A stretch of 64,000 bases of DNA, from contig CAMAQR010000012.1 in assembly GCA_945860375.1 (NCBI GenBank), positions 16,294 to 80,293 on the forward strand, given 5' to 3'. The notes beneath the pieces were generated by a model, which was given only the letters and a program-made list of their open reading frames with translations, did not search any database and had not been told where the DNA came from. The stretch is from Pseudorhodobacter antarcticus. GTDB lineage: Bacteria > Pseudomonadota > Alphaproteobacteria > Rhodobacterales > Rhodobacteraceae. A program made the position numbers and the translations under genes. This document shows, one piece after another, positions 25,724 through 34,415 of this stretch; position 1 is the stretch's first letter, and every line of letters begins with the position of its first letter.

Positions 25724-26250
25724 TCACCCGCCCGCAGCACATCGCCCACCCGACCGCGCCGACACTGTCGACCGCGCGTCTGGTGCTGCGCATGCCGCGC
25801 ATGGATGATTTTGCCCACCGCCGGAGCTTTTATGCCTCTGATCGGTCGGTGTGGGAGGGTGGCCCCTTCACCGCCGAACAGGCTTGGCGCTTTTTTGCTT
25901 CGGAAGTGGGGCAGTGGCCGCTGCTGGGCTTTGGTCCGTTTTCCATGGACATGGATGGCGCCTATGTCGGCGAGGTTGGCATATACCAACCCCAAGGCTA
26001 TCCTGAACCCGAACTCGGTTGGTTCGTCACCGAAGACGCCGAGGGGAAGGGCATTGCTTCTGAGGCCGCGCGGGCAGTGATGGCTTGGGCGCGTGCAAGT
26101 TTCGGCTGGGACCATCTCGACAACTATATTCACCCCGGCAACGCACGGTCTATCGCGCTGGGCCTTCGGCTTGGCGGCAAGCAGGTGGATGTGCCGGGAG
26201 TTGATGCCACCGATGTTGTGATCCGACATGATCTGGAGGCCCTGCCATGA
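25720..26250 (+). CDS. GNAT family N-acetyltransferase (RimJ/RimL-like)
   Basis: A 176-residue acetyltransferase. STARLVLRMPRMDDF at residues 17-31 and the acetyl-CoA loop GWFVTEDAEGKGIASEAARAV near 100-118 mark the RimJ/RimL branch. The target could be a protein N-terminus or a small molecule. It overlaps ffh and the chorismate mutase by ATGA at both ends. Its insertion between ffh and the rest of the translation operon suggests co-expression rather than proven function. Confidence 0.85.
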   Translation: MITRPQHIAHPTAPTLSTARLVLRMPRMDDFAHRRSFYASDRSVWEGGPFTAEQAWRFFASEVGQWPLLGFGPFSMDMDGAYVGEVGIYQPQGYPEPELGWFVTEDAEGKGIASEAARAVMAWARASFGWDHLDNYIHPGNARSIALGLRLGGKQVDVPGVDATDVVIRHDLEALP

Positions 26251-26543
26251 CCGACGCTACCACCATTGCCGCCGAGGTGCTGAAAGATCACCGCGAGTCG
26301 ATTGATCGGCTGGACGCGATCCTTGTCTACACCCTGGCCGAACGCTTCAAGCGCACGCAGGCGGTGGGGCGGCTGAAGGCGGAACATAATCTGCCACCGT
26401 CTGACCCCAACCGCGAAGCGCGCCAGATCGAACGGCTGGAATGGCTGTCAAAAGAAGCCGATCTCGACCCCGAGTTTGCCAAGAAATTCCTGACCTTCAT
26501 CATCTGCGAAGTCATCAGGCATCACGAACAACTGCAGAAATAA
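26247..26543 (+). CDS. Chorismate mutase (AroQ type)
   Basis: A 98-residue all-helical chorismate mutase converting chorismate to prephenate for Phe and Tyr synthesis. The family pattern [19 protein letters not shown] near residues 16-34, then [19 protein letters not shown], matches the AroQ helices and the active-site Arg and Lys positions. Its place between ffh and rpsP recurs in alphaproteobacteria. It overlaps the GNAT gene by ATGA. Confidence 0.9.
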   Translation: MTDATTIAAEVLKDHRESIDRLDAILVYTLAERFKRTQAVGRLKAEHNLPPSDPNREARQIERLEWLSKEADLDPEFAKKFLTFIICEVIRHHEQLQK

Positions 26544-26551
26544 CCCAAAAC

Positions 26552-26567
26552 GGCGGGGTATCCCGCC
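26552..26567 (+). promoter_or_regulatory. Hairpin in the rpsP leader
   Basis: GGCGGG and CCCGCC pair around GTAT, nine bases after the chorismate mutase stop and 28 bases before rpsP. It might be a weak terminator or an mRNA processing or stability element; no U-tract follows. Confidence 0.45.
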
Positions 26568-26595
26568 CCTACCAAAACCCAAGGAGACTAAACTT

Positions 26596-26949
26596 ATGTC
26601 TATGAAAATCCGTCTGGCCCGTGGTGGTTCCAAAAAGCGCCCGCATTATTCGATCGTTGCCACCGACAGCCGCAACCCGCGCGATGGCCGCTTTCTGGAA
26701 AAGCTGGGCACCTATAACCCGCTGCTGGCCAAAGACAGCGAAGAGCGCGTGAAAATGAACATGGAACGCGTGCAGTACTGGCTGAGCAAAGGCGCACAGC
26801 CAACCGACCGTATCGCGCGTATGCTGGAAGCCGCTGGCGTGCTGACCAAAAAGGTCCGCAACAACCCGAACGCCGCCGTCCCCGGCAAGCGCATGGCCGA
26901 TCTGGCCAAGAAGAAAGCCGCCCGCGCCGAAGCGCCGGCTGCAGAATAA
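26596..26949 (+). CDS. rpsP: 30S ribosomal protein S16
   Basis: S16 (117 residues) binds 16S rRNA early in small-subunit assembly. The start [20 protein letters not shown] is diagnostic. The C-terminal tail ([13 protein letters not shown]) is a family extension in alphaproteobacteria. CAAGGAGACT is a strong ribosome site. Order rpsP-rimM-trmD-rplS is the common operon, here with an extra membrane-protein gene between rimM and trmD. Confidence 0.97.
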   Translation: MSMKIRLARGGSKKRPHYSIVATDSRNPRDGRFLEKLGTYNPLLAKDSEERVKMNMERVQYWLSKGAQPTDRIARMLEAAGVLTKKVRNNPNAAVPGKRMADLAKKKAARAEAPAAE

Positions 26950-27003
26950 TCTGCCCTTTGGCGGTCCCGCATCGGGGCCGCCACCTTTGCCCCGGAGGTG
27001 CCC

Positions 27004-27516
27004 ATGCCCAATCCTGCTGACCGCATCTGTGTGGGCGCCATTGCCGGTTCTTACGGCGTGGCGGGTGAGGCCCGGCTGAAAAGCTTTTGCGCCGACCCTG
27101 AGTCGATTGCCGACTATGGCCCGCTGTTTTCCGAAGACGGCAAGATCAATTACATCATCACCCTGACCCGCCCCGTGGCCAACGGTCTGGGTGCGCGCAT
27201 CGCGGGCGTGAACACGAAAGAGCAGGCGGATGCCTTGAAAGGTGTCAGCCTTTATGTGGACCGCGCGAAACTGCCCTCGCTGCCCGATGACGAGTTTTAC
27301 CACGCCGATCTGATCGGGCTGGAGGCCCGCGACACCGGTGGGGCGCTGTTGGGCAAGGTTCTGGCCGTCCACAACCACGGCGCGGGCGATTTGCTGGAAA
27401 TCGCGGGGCCGGGGCTGAAAACCTCACTTTTGCTGCCCTTCACCATGGCATCCGTGCCGACCGTCGATCTGGCCGCGGGTCGCATTGTCGTCGATCTGCC
27501 CGAGGGGCTGGACTAA
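27004..27516 (+). CDS. rimM: Ribosome maturation factor RimM
   Basis: RimM assists folding of the 16S rRNA 3' domain and works with S19. The 170-residue protein has the N-terminal RimM barrel ([19 protein letters not shown]) and the C-terminal PRC barrel with [10 protein letters not shown] near residue 95. The ATG at 27004 has GGAGGTG just before it; an in-frame GTG at 26998 lies inside that ribosome site. Confidence 0.95.
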   Translation: MPNPADRICVGAIAGSYGVAGEARLKSFCADPESIADYGPLFSEDGKINYIITLTRPVANGLGARIAGVNTKEQADALKGVSLYVDRAKLPSLPDDEFYHADLIGLEARDTGGALLGKVLAVHNHGAGDLLEIAGPGLKTSLLLPFTMASVPTVDLAAGRIVVDLPEGLD

Positions 27517-27572
27517 CCGGCGCCATATCAGCCAATGTGAAGCCAAGAACACTCGCGGGGGGCCAAAGCACC

Positions 27573-28475
27573 ATGCAAAATCGTGTCCGGATGCTGATGG
27601 GCGTGACCGCGCTTTTGTATGTGGGGCCGCTGATGGCGGGCCTCGGCGGATTTGGTTGGTCTGTGGTCCCGATGTTTGCCACAATCTTTCTGCTGTGGCT
27701 GTTCATCCTGCGACCGCAGCAATGGCCGCGCACCCTTGCGGAATGGCGCGCCCCACAGGCGTTGATTGCCTTGCTGACGCAAGGGCTTGTGCAACTTCTG
27801 CTGGTTGCGGTGCTGTTCGGGGTTGGGCGTGGCATAGGTGGCGTACTTGGCACGCTGCCAGCCTTTACAGTGATCTTGCCGCTGTCGATTTCCTTTCTGT
27901 CGGTTCTCTTGGCCCGAATGGTCTGGGACCCGTGGAAGGCCGATCAGGTTGACAGCTTTCTCGATGACGCGACTGCCCGCATCAATGCTCCGCCTGAAAC
28001 GCATATGAATCCCGGCCTCGATCTGGCCCATCGCCTGATTGCTCCCTTGGCCGACCTGCCCGATGACACATCCGAGGCCGAGGTGGCACGCCATCTGACC
28101 GCGCTGTCCACCCAGGCCGATCCCGGTTCGATCCGCGCGACTTTGCTGGCACGGGTGCGCAGCCACCACGCGACGCGCGCCGAGATCACCGCCCTGATCC
28201 TGCATGCCACCGATGGCCGCCTGATCGAAGTGGTGGGCGGCGATGGCCCGACCTTTGCGCTGTCGGCCCTGCCGCATGATCCTGATCTGATTGCGCTTTA
28301 TGCCCGTCGCCTGACGCTGGCGCTGACCGAAGACGCCGATCTGTGGGGCCAATGCCCCAGCGTGGATATGCTGACCGAACTGGCCAAAGCCATGGACAAC
28401 ACCGAGGCCGAGGCCCCGCTGCGCTATCTGATCGACGCCACCAACCGCGCGCAGCCTGAGGACGGTCTGGCGTGA
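27573..28475 (+). CDS. Hypothetical membrane protein within the rpsP-trmD operon
   Basis: A 300-residue protein not recognised as a named family. Four hydrophobic helices occupy residues about 8-120; the remainder is soluble and Ala-rich (DLAHRLIAPLADLPDDTSEAE). It starts 57 bases after rimM, and a GGGGGGCC stretch precedes the ATG. It is followed by long repeat L2 before trmD. Codon use looks like its neighbours. It has some flavour of a conserved Rhodobacteraceae hypothetical, but no function can be given. Confidence 0.75.
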   Translation: MQNRVRMLMGVTALLYVGPLMAGLGGFGWSVVPMFATIFLLWLFILRPQQWPRTLAEWRAPQALIALLTQGLVQLLLVAVLFGVGRGIGGVLGTLPAFTVILPLSISFLSVLLARMVWDPWKADQVDSFLDDATARINAPPETHMNPGLDLAHRLIAPLADLPDDTSEAEVARHLTALSTQADPGSIRATLLARVRSHHATRAEITALILHATDGRLIEVVGGDGPTFALSALPHDPDLIALYARRLTLALTEDADLWGQCPSVDMLTELAKAMDNTEAEAPLRYLIDATNRAQPEDGLA

Positions 28476-28480
28476 TCCGC

Positions 28481-28562
28481 TAAAACTTGCTTCAAATTTT
28501 TCATCTGTCTGAAAATATCCCACGGGGGTTCGGGGGTGTGAAACCCCCGACTTTCTGCCCTA
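28481..28562. repeat. Long dispersed intergenic element, copy L2
   Basis: TTTCATCTGTCTGAAAATAT, then CCCACGGGGG and a hairpin of CGGGGGT (28531-28537) with ACCCCCG (28543-28549). The tail ACTTTCTGCCCT matches ACTTTGCCCT of copy L1. It lies after the membrane-protein stop and 33 bases before trmD. Confidence 0.75.
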
Positions 28563-28594
28563 GGCGCGCCGCGTCGTCCGAGCTAAAAGACTGC

Positions 28595-29410
28595 ATGACC
28601 GACACGCCTGACACCCCGCCCAGCAAATCCCATGGCCGCATCTCGATGCGCGCCACGCTCAAGCCGCGCGATCTGATGGAGGAACCCCGCCCGATCAAGG
28701 GCGCGTGGACGGTCAAGATCATCACTTTGTTTCCCGATGCCTTTCCCGGCGTGCTTGGTCTGTCGCTGACTGGCAAGGCGCTGGCCATGGGTCGCTGGAT
28801 GCTGGAGGCGATCGACCTGCGCCCGTTTGGGATTGGCAAGCACCTGAATGTCGATGAACCCCCGGCAGGCGGAGGTGCCGGCATGGTGCTGCGCGCCGAT
28901 GTGTTGGACGCGGCCCTGACCGAGGCCGCCCGGAACACACCCGCGGACCGCCGTCTCTGGCCGATCCTGTACTTGTCGCCCCGTGGCAAGCCGTTTGATC
29001 AGGCCATGGCCCGCCGCTTTGCCGCCGCCGACGGGTTGACGCTGCTGTGTGGCCGCTTTGAGGGCGTCGATCAACGCCTGCTGGACCATCACGCGATTGA
29101 GGAAATCAGTTTGGGCGATTTCGTTCTGACTGGGGGCGAAATCGCGGCGCAGGCGTTGATTGACGCCACGGTGCGCCTGCTGCCCGGCGTCTTGGGCAAT
29201 CAGGCCAGCACCGAAGAGGAATCCTTCTCGCACGGGTTGCTCGAATTCCCGCAATACACCAAACCCGCCATATGGAACGATCTGCCGATCCCCGAAGTCC
29301 TGCAATCGGGCCATCATGGCGAGATTGCCAAATGGCGGCAGGCGCAAGCCGAAGAAATCACCAAGGCCCGCCGCCCCGACCTGTGGCAAGCCTACCAGCG
29401 CAGGAAATAG
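28595..29410 (+). CDS. trmD: tRNA (guanine37-N1)-methyltransferase TrmD
   Basis: TrmD methylates G37 next to the anticodon with S-adenosylmethionine and prevents frameshifting. The 271-residue protein has the knotted SPOUT core: [12 protein letters not shown] near residue 90, [15 protein letters not shown] near 150, and [19 protein letters not shown] near 172-190. The first 50 residues are an extension seen in relatives. The ATG at 28595 is taken; the ribosome site is poor, and the upstream part of the frame is repeat L2. Confidence 0.94.
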   Translation: MTDTPDTPPSKSHGRISMRATLKPRDLMEEPRPIKGAWTVKIITLFPDAFPGVLGLSLTGKALAMGRWMLEAIDLRPFGIGKHLNVDEPPAGGGAGMVLRADVLDAALTEAARNTPADRRLWPILYLSPRGKPFDQAMARRFAAADGLTLLCGRFEGVDQRLLDHHAIEEISLGDFVLTGGEIAAQALIDATVRLLPGVLGNQASTEEESFSHGLLEFPQYTKPAIWNDLPIPEVLQSGHHGEIAKWRQAQAEEITKARRPDLWQAYQRRK

Positions 29411-29665
29411 CTCGGCGCGCACCCACTCTTGACCCCCCACCGCACAAACCCTATACGCGCAAAGTCAGGGGTAGAAATGCCCATCTGGCCCGATTCCTTT
29501 TGCGCCTGCGCGTCTGCCGACTTCAGCAAACGTGGCACAATCATCGGTACGTCAAAACGCACGCGCCACCTCTGGCGGGCTTACATTTCGTAGGGACCCG
29601 GCCGAAGACCAAAGCTCTGGCGCAGCATCACTTCGGGGAATACCCCGAGCATAAAAGGAAACGCG
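29411..29665 (+). other. Gap between trmD and rplS
   Basis: These 255 bases contain no gene I can support. A small perfect hairpin (TCGGGG-AATA-CCCCGA, 29633-29648) lies five bases before the AAAAGGA ribosome site of rplS and could tune its translation. No clear promoter is seen. Confidence 0.5.
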
Positions 29666-30040
29666 ATGAACCTTATCGCCATACTCGAAGCCGAGCAGAT
29701 TGCTGCGCTTGGCAAGAAAATCCCGGATTTCAAAGCCGGGGATACCATCCGCGTTGGTTACAAAGTGACCGAAGGCACCCGCTCGCGCGTGCAGGCTTAC
29801 GAAGGCGTTGTGATCGCCCGCAAAGGTGGCTCGACCATCTCTGCATCGTTCACCGTGCGCAAGATCTCGTTCGGCGAAGGCGTGGAACGCGTGTTCCCGC
29901 TGTACTCGACCAACATCGACAGCATCGAAGTCGTGCGTCGTGGCCGTGTGCGTCGCGCCAAACTGTACTATCTGCGCGACCGTCGCGGCAAGTCGGCCCG
30001 GATTGTCGAAGACACCAATTACAAACCCAAAGCGGAATAA
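29666..30040 (+). CDS. rplS: 50S ribosomal protein L19
   Basis: L19 (124 residues) lies at the 30S-50S interface. The diagnostic stretch [19 protein letters not shown] near residues 25-43 and the [14 protein letters not shown] region are intact. AAAAGGA precedes the ATG. rpmE follows after 11 bases. Confidence 0.97.
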   Translation: MNLIAILEAEQIAALGKKIPDFKAGDTIRVGYKVTEGTRSRVQAYEGVVIARKGGSTISASFTVRKISFGEGVERVFPLYSTNIDSIEVVRRGRVRRAKLYYLRDRRGKSARIVEDTNYKPKAE

Positions 30041-30051
30041 GGAACAGGGCG

Positions 30052-30273
30052 ATGAAAGACGGAATTCACCCCGACTACCACACCATCAACGTCAAAATGA
30101 CCGATGGCACCGTGTTCCAGACCAAAACCACCTGGGGCAAAGAAGGCGACCAAATGGCGCTGGACATCGACCCGCTCGCACACCCCGCGTGGACCGGTGG
30201 TTCGGCCAAGCTGATGGACACCGGCGGCCGCGTGTCGAAGTTCAAGAACAAATACGCCGGTCTGGGTTTCTGA
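30052..30273 (+). CDS. rpmE: 50S ribosomal protein L31
   Basis: L31 with 73 residues, starting [19 protein letters not shown]. It lacks the CxxC zinc-ribbon cysteines of the E. coli type, as is normal for alphaproteobacterial L31. It closes the operon; a textbook terminator begins 21 bases after the stop. AAGGAACAGGGCG precedes the ATG. Confidence 0.96.
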   Translation: MKDGIHPDYHTINVKMTDGTVFQTKTTWGKEGDQMALDIDPLAHPAWTGGSAKLMDTGGRVSKFKNKYAGLGF

Positions 30274-30294
30274 TCCACACCGCTGCGACATTGG

Positions 30295-30321
30295 GGGCGT
30301 CTCTGCGGAGGCGCCCTTTTT
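30295..30321 (+). terminator. Rho-independent terminator after rpmE
   Basis: GGGCGTCTC and GAGGCGCCC form a 9-bp stem with one G-T pair and a TGCG loop, followed by TTTTT. It ends the ffh-rpmE operon. Confidence 0.9.
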
Positions 30322-30371
30322 CATGTCTGATTTCCCGTGCCAGATGGCCGTTGTTCCCGCATACTGCGCCA

Positions 30372-30788
30372 ATGCGTGCCTTGATCCTTGCCCTTTGCCT
30401 TGCCACCCCCGCCTCGGCTCAAACGGTGTTTGACCAAGCTGCGGGATTGTATGGCTCTGCCACCGATCCGTTCCAATCCTGCGACACCAATCCGCATGAG
30501 CTGTCCTTCACGACCCGCCCCAACCATCTGATCCTGCGCTGGCAATCTCTGCGCCTTGATGCAGATGGCCGGATGTCATCCGAAGAAGTCTACGACCTGC
30601 GCGATGCCACCGACTCCACCTTGATGATGCAACGCGAGGGCGACGCCCGCCTGCCCGAAACCGGCCAACGCCCGCTGTGGATTTTGCGCCTGACGCCGGA
30701 CGGGTATTGCATGGGCCGCACCGATTGGCCCTTGGTGCGCTGTGTCAATGCCGCCATTCGTTGCGGCAACGACGCGCCCCTCTCTTGA
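30372..30788 (+). CDS. Small secreted protein, function unknown
   Basis: A 138-residue protein with a clear signal peptide (MRALILALCLATPASA) cut before QTVFD. The mature part has four to five cysteines (SCDTNPHE, GYCMGRT, VRCVN, IRCGN), suggesting disulfides in the periplasm. No family was recognised. It lies between the rpmE terminator and mipZ; no strong ribosome site is seen before the ATG. Confidence 0.65.
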   Translation: MRALILALCLATPASAQTVFDQAAGLYGSATDPFQSCDTNPHELSFTTRPNHLILRWQSLRLDADGRMSSEEVYDLRDATDSTLMMQREGDARLPETGQRPLWILRLTPDGYCMGRTDWPLVRCVNAAIRCGNDAPLS

Positions 30789-30867
30789 CGACACTTCCCG
30801 CTTTCCCTTCGTTCCGCTAACCGTATAGGAAGCACCTTCGGTTGAGGGCAGAACAAGGACGACAGCC

Positions 30868-31677
30868 ATGGCGCATATCATCGTGGTCGGGAACGAAAAG
30901 GGTGGTTCGGGCAAATCCACCACCTGCATGCATGTGGCGACCGCGCTGTGCCGGATGGGCCACCGTGTCGGTGCGCTTGATCTGGACCTTCGGCAGAAAT
31001 CCTTTGGCCGCTACGTCGAAAACCGCCGCGCTTTTCTGGCGCGCTCCGGGCTCAACTTGCCCACACCTGATTATATCGACCTGCCCGAGGTGGAATCGTC
31101 GGCTTTGGCCGAGGGCGAAAATGCCTTCGATGCCCGTCTGTCCGCAGCCGTTGCGGCGTTGGAGCCAGTGTCCGACTTCATCCTGATCGACTGCCCGGGC
31201 AGCCACACCCGGCTGTCACAGGTGGCCCATTCGCTGGCCGATACGCTGATCACGCCGCTGAACGACAGTTTCATCGACTTTGACCTGCTGGCGCGGGTGG
31301 ATGCCGAAACCGGTCGCGTCAAAGGCCCCTCGATCTATTCCGAAATGGTCTGGAACGCGCGGCAGTTGCGGGCGCAGGCCGGGTTGAAGCCCATTGACTG
31401 GATCGTTTTGCGCAATCGTCTGGGCGCCCAGCAGATGCACAACAAGAAGAAGGTTGGCGCGGCGTTGGAGGAATTGTCCAAACGCATCGGTTTCCGTGTG
31501 TCGCCGGGTTTTTCCGAACGCGTGATCTTCCGTGAACTGTTCCCGCGCGGTCTGACGCTGTTGGACCTGAAAGACACGGGCGTGGATCAGTTGAACCTGT
31601 CCAACATCGCCGCCCGGCAGGAACTGCGCGACCTGATGCGCGAGCTTAGATTGCCCGAAGTTCAGATCGCGTTTTGA
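30868..31677 (+). CDS. mipZ: MipZ division-plane positioning ATPase
   Basis: MipZ is a ParA/MinD-type ATPase that forms a gradient from ParB at the poles and keeps FtsZ at mid-cell in alphaproteobacteria. The deviant Walker A NEKGGSGKSTTCMH is near residues 9-22; LDLDLRQKSFGRYVENRRAF matches the MipZ-specific region, as do the TPLNDSFIDFDLL and RELFPRGLTLLDL segments. The 269-residue length fits. No parAB genes are adjacent, as usual for mipZ. The identity as MipZ rather than a plain ParA rests on these segments. Confidence 0.93.
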   Translation: MAHIIVVGNEKGGSGKSTTCMHVATALCRMGHRVGALDLDLRQKSFGRYVENRRAFLARSGLNLPTPDYIDLPEVESSALAEGENAFDARLSAAVAALEPVSDFILIDCPGSHTRLSQVAHSLADTLITPLNDSFIDFDLLARVDAETGRVKGPSIYSEMVWNARQLRAQAGLKPIDWIVLRNRLGAQQMHNKKKVGAALEELSKRIGFRVSPGFSERVIFRELFPRGLTLLDLKDTGVDQLNLSNIAARQELRDLMRELRLPEVQIAF

Positions 31678-31810
31678 ACAGACCCTGACGCGCCTCACGC
31701 CGCGCCTCACGGGTGCGGGTGCGTTCCAGCCGCAGATCGAACAGATCCGGCCCAGCCAATTTGCGGGAGAACAATCCCAAACTTGCAAAAAGGTCGTAAG
31801 CACGTTGCAT
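31646..31810 (-). CDS. Possible small protein antisense to the mipZ 3' end
   Basis: A 54-codon frame starting MQRAYDLFASLGLFSRK with a very good ribosome site (GCAGGAGGCGACC) before the ATG. It is rich in Arg and Glu, and its last 32 bases overlap the end of mipZ on the other strand. It fills part of the 311-bp gap between mipZ and matB, where no plus-strand gene exists. No family is recognised, so it may be real or chance. Confidence 0.5.
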   Translation of the reverse strand: MQRAYDLFASLGLFSRKLAGPDLFDLRLERTRTREARREARQGLFKTRSELRAI

Positions 31811-31900
31811 GGTCGCCTCCTGCGGATGATGCATGGGGCCAAACTGACGGTAAAGCGCGGCGGGAAAATGGCCCGGAAACGGTGGATTCCCGGTATTCCG

Positions 31901-31935
31901 GCGCAGCAAGGAAACAATCCGTTTCCGCCTTGCGC
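31901..31935. promoter_or_regulatory. Imperfect 35-bp palindrome upstream of matB
   Basis: Two 15-base arms (GCGCAGCAAGGAAAC and GTTTCCGCCTTGCGC, four mismatches) flank AATCC. It lies 53 bases before matB and upstream of the small minus-strand frame. It could be an operator or hairpin. Confidence 0.4.
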
Positions 31936-31988
31936 TTGAGTGGCCTTGGTTCCCGTGCCACAACAGCCGGAGCCGAACAGGAGAAAAC

Positions 31989-33500
31989 ATGCCAAACCCC
32001 TTGTTTGATGCGCTTTTTGCGCCGCTTGCCGCTCGTACGGCGCCACTGCTGATCCTGCAGGACGCCACCCGGATCAGCGGCGCGGATTTTGCCACAATCG
32101 TCGCGCGGACGGCCAATGCCCTGCGCGCAGCGGGCGTGCAGCCAGACGACCGCGTCGCCGTGCAGATATCCAAAACGCCGCAATCTTTGGCGCTTTATGC
32201 GGCGGCCACGGCCATAGGTGCCATTTTTCTGCCGCTGAACACCGCTTACACCGCCGATGAACTGTCCTATTTTCTTGGCAACGCCACGCCGCGCCTGTTC
32301 ATCTGTGATCCGGCGCGTGCCGTTGATCTGGCCGCGATCGCCGCACAGCACGGCGCGCAGCTGCTGACACTGGACGCGGCAGGACATGGCAGTCTGCCTG
32401 ATCTGATGGCTTTGCAGCCGGACCATTTCGCAGCAACCGACCGAGACGCCAATGATTTGGCGGCCATCCTGTACACTTCGGGCACCACGGGCCGTTCCAA
32501 AGGCGCCATGCTGACACATGGCAACCTGTTGTCGAACGCGCAGACGCTGGCCAAGCTGTGGCGCTTTACTGACCAAGACACACTGTTGCACGCCCTGCCG
32601 ATTTTTCACACCCACGGGCTGTTCGTAGCCTCCAACACCGCCTTGCTGACCAGGGCCGCCATGATCTTTCTGCCCAACTTTGATGCCGAAACCGTTTTGC
32701 GCCTGATGCCGCAAGCGACGGTGATGATGGGCGTGCCTACCTTTTACACCCGGTTGCTGGACGCCCCCGGCCTTGCCAATGCCGCCCGCAACATGCGCCT
32801 TTTCATCTCGGGTTCTGCGCCGTTGCTGGCCGAAACCCATGCTGCGTTTCAGGCTGCCACCGGCCATCGCATTCTGGAACGCTATGGCATGACCGAAACC
32901 AACATGAACACCTCAAACCCCTATGACGGCGACCGTCGTGCCGGAACTGTGGGCTTGCCGCTGCCCGATGTTGAATTGCGCATCACAATCGACTGCGCAG
33001 AGGTTCCGTCCGGGCAGGTCGGCATGATCCGCGTTCGCGGCCCCAATGTTTTCGCCGGTTACTGGCAGATGCCTGAGAAAACCGCCGAGGAACTGACCGC
33101 GGACGGCTGGTTCCTGACCGGAGATCTGGCGACACAAAGCCCGGATGGCTATGTCACCATCGTGGGGCGGGCCAAAGACCTGATCATCACGGGCGGCTTT
33201 AACGTCTACCCCAAAGAGGTGGAACTGCTGCTGGACGAGGTGCCGGGCGTGCTGGAATCCGCCGTGATCGGCCTGCCGCACCCTGATTTTGGCGAGGCGG
33301 TGTTTGCTGTGTTGACCCCCCGAAAAGAGGTGACCTTGGATGCGGATGTCGTGCTGGCGGCAATCCGAGAAAAACTGGCGCGGTTCAAACAACCCAAAGC
33401 CGCCGTGGTGCTGGCCGATTTGCCGCGCAATGCGATGGGCAAAGTGCAAAAGAACCTCCTTCGCACTCAGTATGCCGCGTGGTACTTGCCAAAAGGTTAA
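31989..33500 (+). CDS. matB: Malonyl-CoA synthetase (MatB-type acyl-CoA ligase)
   Basis: A 503-residue AMP-forming ligase of the ANL superfamily. The P-loop YTSGTTGRSKGAML is near residue 160, ERYGMTETNMN near 300, TGDLA and GRAKDLIITGGFNVYPKEVE near 375-410, and the C-terminal catalytic Lys in AMGKVQKN near 490. The overall pattern and length match MatB, which makes malonyl-CoA from malonate; related acyl-CoA synthetases cannot be fully excluded. No malonate decarboxylase or transporter is adjacent. CAGGAGAAAAC precedes the ATG. The stop overlaps the convergent ArsR gene by four bases. Confidence 0.82.
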   Translation: MPNPLFDALFAPLAARTAPLLILQDATRISGADFATIVARTANALRAAGVQPDDRVAVQISKTPQSLALYAAATAIGAIFLPLNTAYTADELSYFLGNATPRLFICDPARAVDLAAIAAQHGAQLLTLDAAGHGSLPDLMALQPDHFAATDRDANDLAAILYTSGTTGRSKGAMLTHGNLLSNAQTLAKLWRFTDQDTLLHALPIFHTHGLFVASNTALLTRAAMIFLPNFDAETVLRLMPQATVMMGVPTFYTRLLDAPGLANAARNMRLFISGSAPLLAETHAAFQAATGHRILERYGMTETNMNTSNPYDGDRRAGTVGLPLPDVELRITIDCAEVPSGQVGMIRVRGPNVFAGYWQMPEKTAEELTADGWFLTGDLATQSPDGYVTIVGRAKDLIITGGFNVYPKEVELLLDEVPGVLESAVIGLPHPDFGEAVFAVLTPRKEVTLDADVVLAAIREKLARFKQPKAAVVLADLPRNAMGKVQKNLLRTQYAAWYLPKG

Positions 33501-33835
33501 TCGGGATCGGGGCTATCTGCCAATTCGCCCACCAAAAACCGCTCGAACGCGTCCAGATCGACGGGTTCGAACTGCCCGAACCCCTGCATCCAGACCGACG
33601 CGCCGCGCAGCGCGTCCGGCTCCAGCTTGCACCAGATCACCCGGCCACGACGTTCGCGGCTGATCAGGCCCGCCTCGGCCAGCAGACCAAGATGCTTGGA
33701 AATTGCGGCCAGACTCATAGCAAACGGCTCGGCCACATCCGTCACCGCCATGTCATCTTCCAGCAACATCGACAGGATCGCCCGACGGGTCGGGTCGGCG
33801 AGGGCGGCGAAAACGATGTCCAGGGGCAGGGCCAT
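33497..33835 (-). CDS. ArsR family transcriptional regulator
   Basis: A 112-residue winged-helix repressor: DIVFAALADPTRRAILSML, then the recognition helix region MSLAAISKHLGLLAEAGLI. No ArsR-type metal-binding CxC motif is present, so it is probably of the non-metal SdpR/HTH_5 sort. The ATG at 33835 is chosen because family members start just there. A 16-bp palindrome lies 33 bases upstream and may be its operator. No SRPBCC or transporter partner gene is adjacent. Confidence 0.86.
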   Translation of the reverse strand: MALPLDIVFAALADPTRRAILSMLLEDDMAVTDVAEPFAMSLAAISKHLGLLAEAGLISRERRGRVIWCKLEPDALRGASVWMQGFGQFEPVDLDAFERFLVGELADSPDPD

Positions 33836-33867
33836 AGCGTGACTATCGGCGCGGTGGGATGGATCGT

Positions 33868-33883
33868 CAACCAGATGGTTGAA
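33868..33883. promoter_or_regulatory. Palindrome upstream of the ArsR gene, candidate autoregulatory operator
   Basis: TCAACC-AGAT-GGTTGA is a perfect 6-bp inverted repeat in the divergent region between the ArsR gene and the atp operon. Size and place suit an ArsR-family site. Confidence 0.45.
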
Positions 33884-33995
33884 TATATGAAAGGCAGTCA
33901 GACCACCCGTCATCCCCGCCGGACACAGGCGCAGACCAATTTAAGTCATAATAAAAACAGTAGCTTAACTCAATATTGCGCGCCTATTTCCGCGC

Positions 33996-34024
33996 TTGAC
34001 TCAACACGTCACTGCCCCTAGTTA
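33996..34024 (+). promoter_or_regulatory. Candidate atpIBEF'F promoter
   Basis: TTGACT (33996-34001) and TAGTTA (34019-34024) with 17 bases between lie 28 bases before the atpI start. The upstream 33925-33990 stretch is A/T-rich for this genome. Confidence 0.5.
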
Positions 34025-34051
34025 CTGCCTCAACCATTTGGGGGTTTTGCC

Positions 34052-34414
34052 GTGGTACCGGACGCTGATCGTGCGCGCTTGGCCGCACTCGAAACGCGGA
34101 TCGAAATCGCCAAAGCCGCAGCCGCGCCCCGGCGCAGCGCCAAAGAGGACAGCCACCGGCAGGCCCAACTGGCATGGCGGATGGTGATCGAACTTGTGGC
34201 CGGTCTGATGATCGGTTTCGGCATTGGCTTCGGCTTGGACGTTCTGTTTGGAACCATGCCGCTGTTTCTGGTGCTGTTCATACTGATGGGCTTTGCAGCA
34301 GGGGTGAAAACCATGCTGCGGTCCGCGAAAGAGATGCAGGCTAAATCAGACGCCGCGGCGACTGATCCGCACCCAAAAGCCGCTTCGGTGGCCGACGATG
34401 AAGAGGAAGACTGA
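34052..34414 (+). CDS. atpI: ATP synthase assembly protein AtpI
   Basis: AtpI aids assembly of the c-ring of F0. The 120-residue protein has two membrane helices (about 45-65 and 70-90) with [17 protein letters not shown]. The acidic tail ends EEED. The start is GTG, with GGGGG upstream. It leads atpI-B-E-F'-F; the F1 genes are elsewhere, as in other Rhodobacteraceae. Confidence 0.93.
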   Translation: MVPDADRARLAALETRIEIAKAAAAPRRSAKEDSHRQAQLAWRMVIELVAGLMIGFGIGFGLDVLFGTMPLFLVLFILMGFAAGVKTMLRSAKEMQAKSDAAATDPHPKAASVADDEEED

Positions 34415-34415
34415 C

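Noticed and set aside
29826..30788. 320-codon plus-strand frame covering rplS, rpmE and the secreted-protein gene
   Set aside because: Only its last 138 codons, with their own signal peptide, look coding; the front is out of frame with L19 and L31.
34398..34415. ATG start of atpB overlapping atpI
   Set aside because: There is no ribosome site before it, whereas the GTG at 34416 has AAGAGGAAG and matches the usual protein start.
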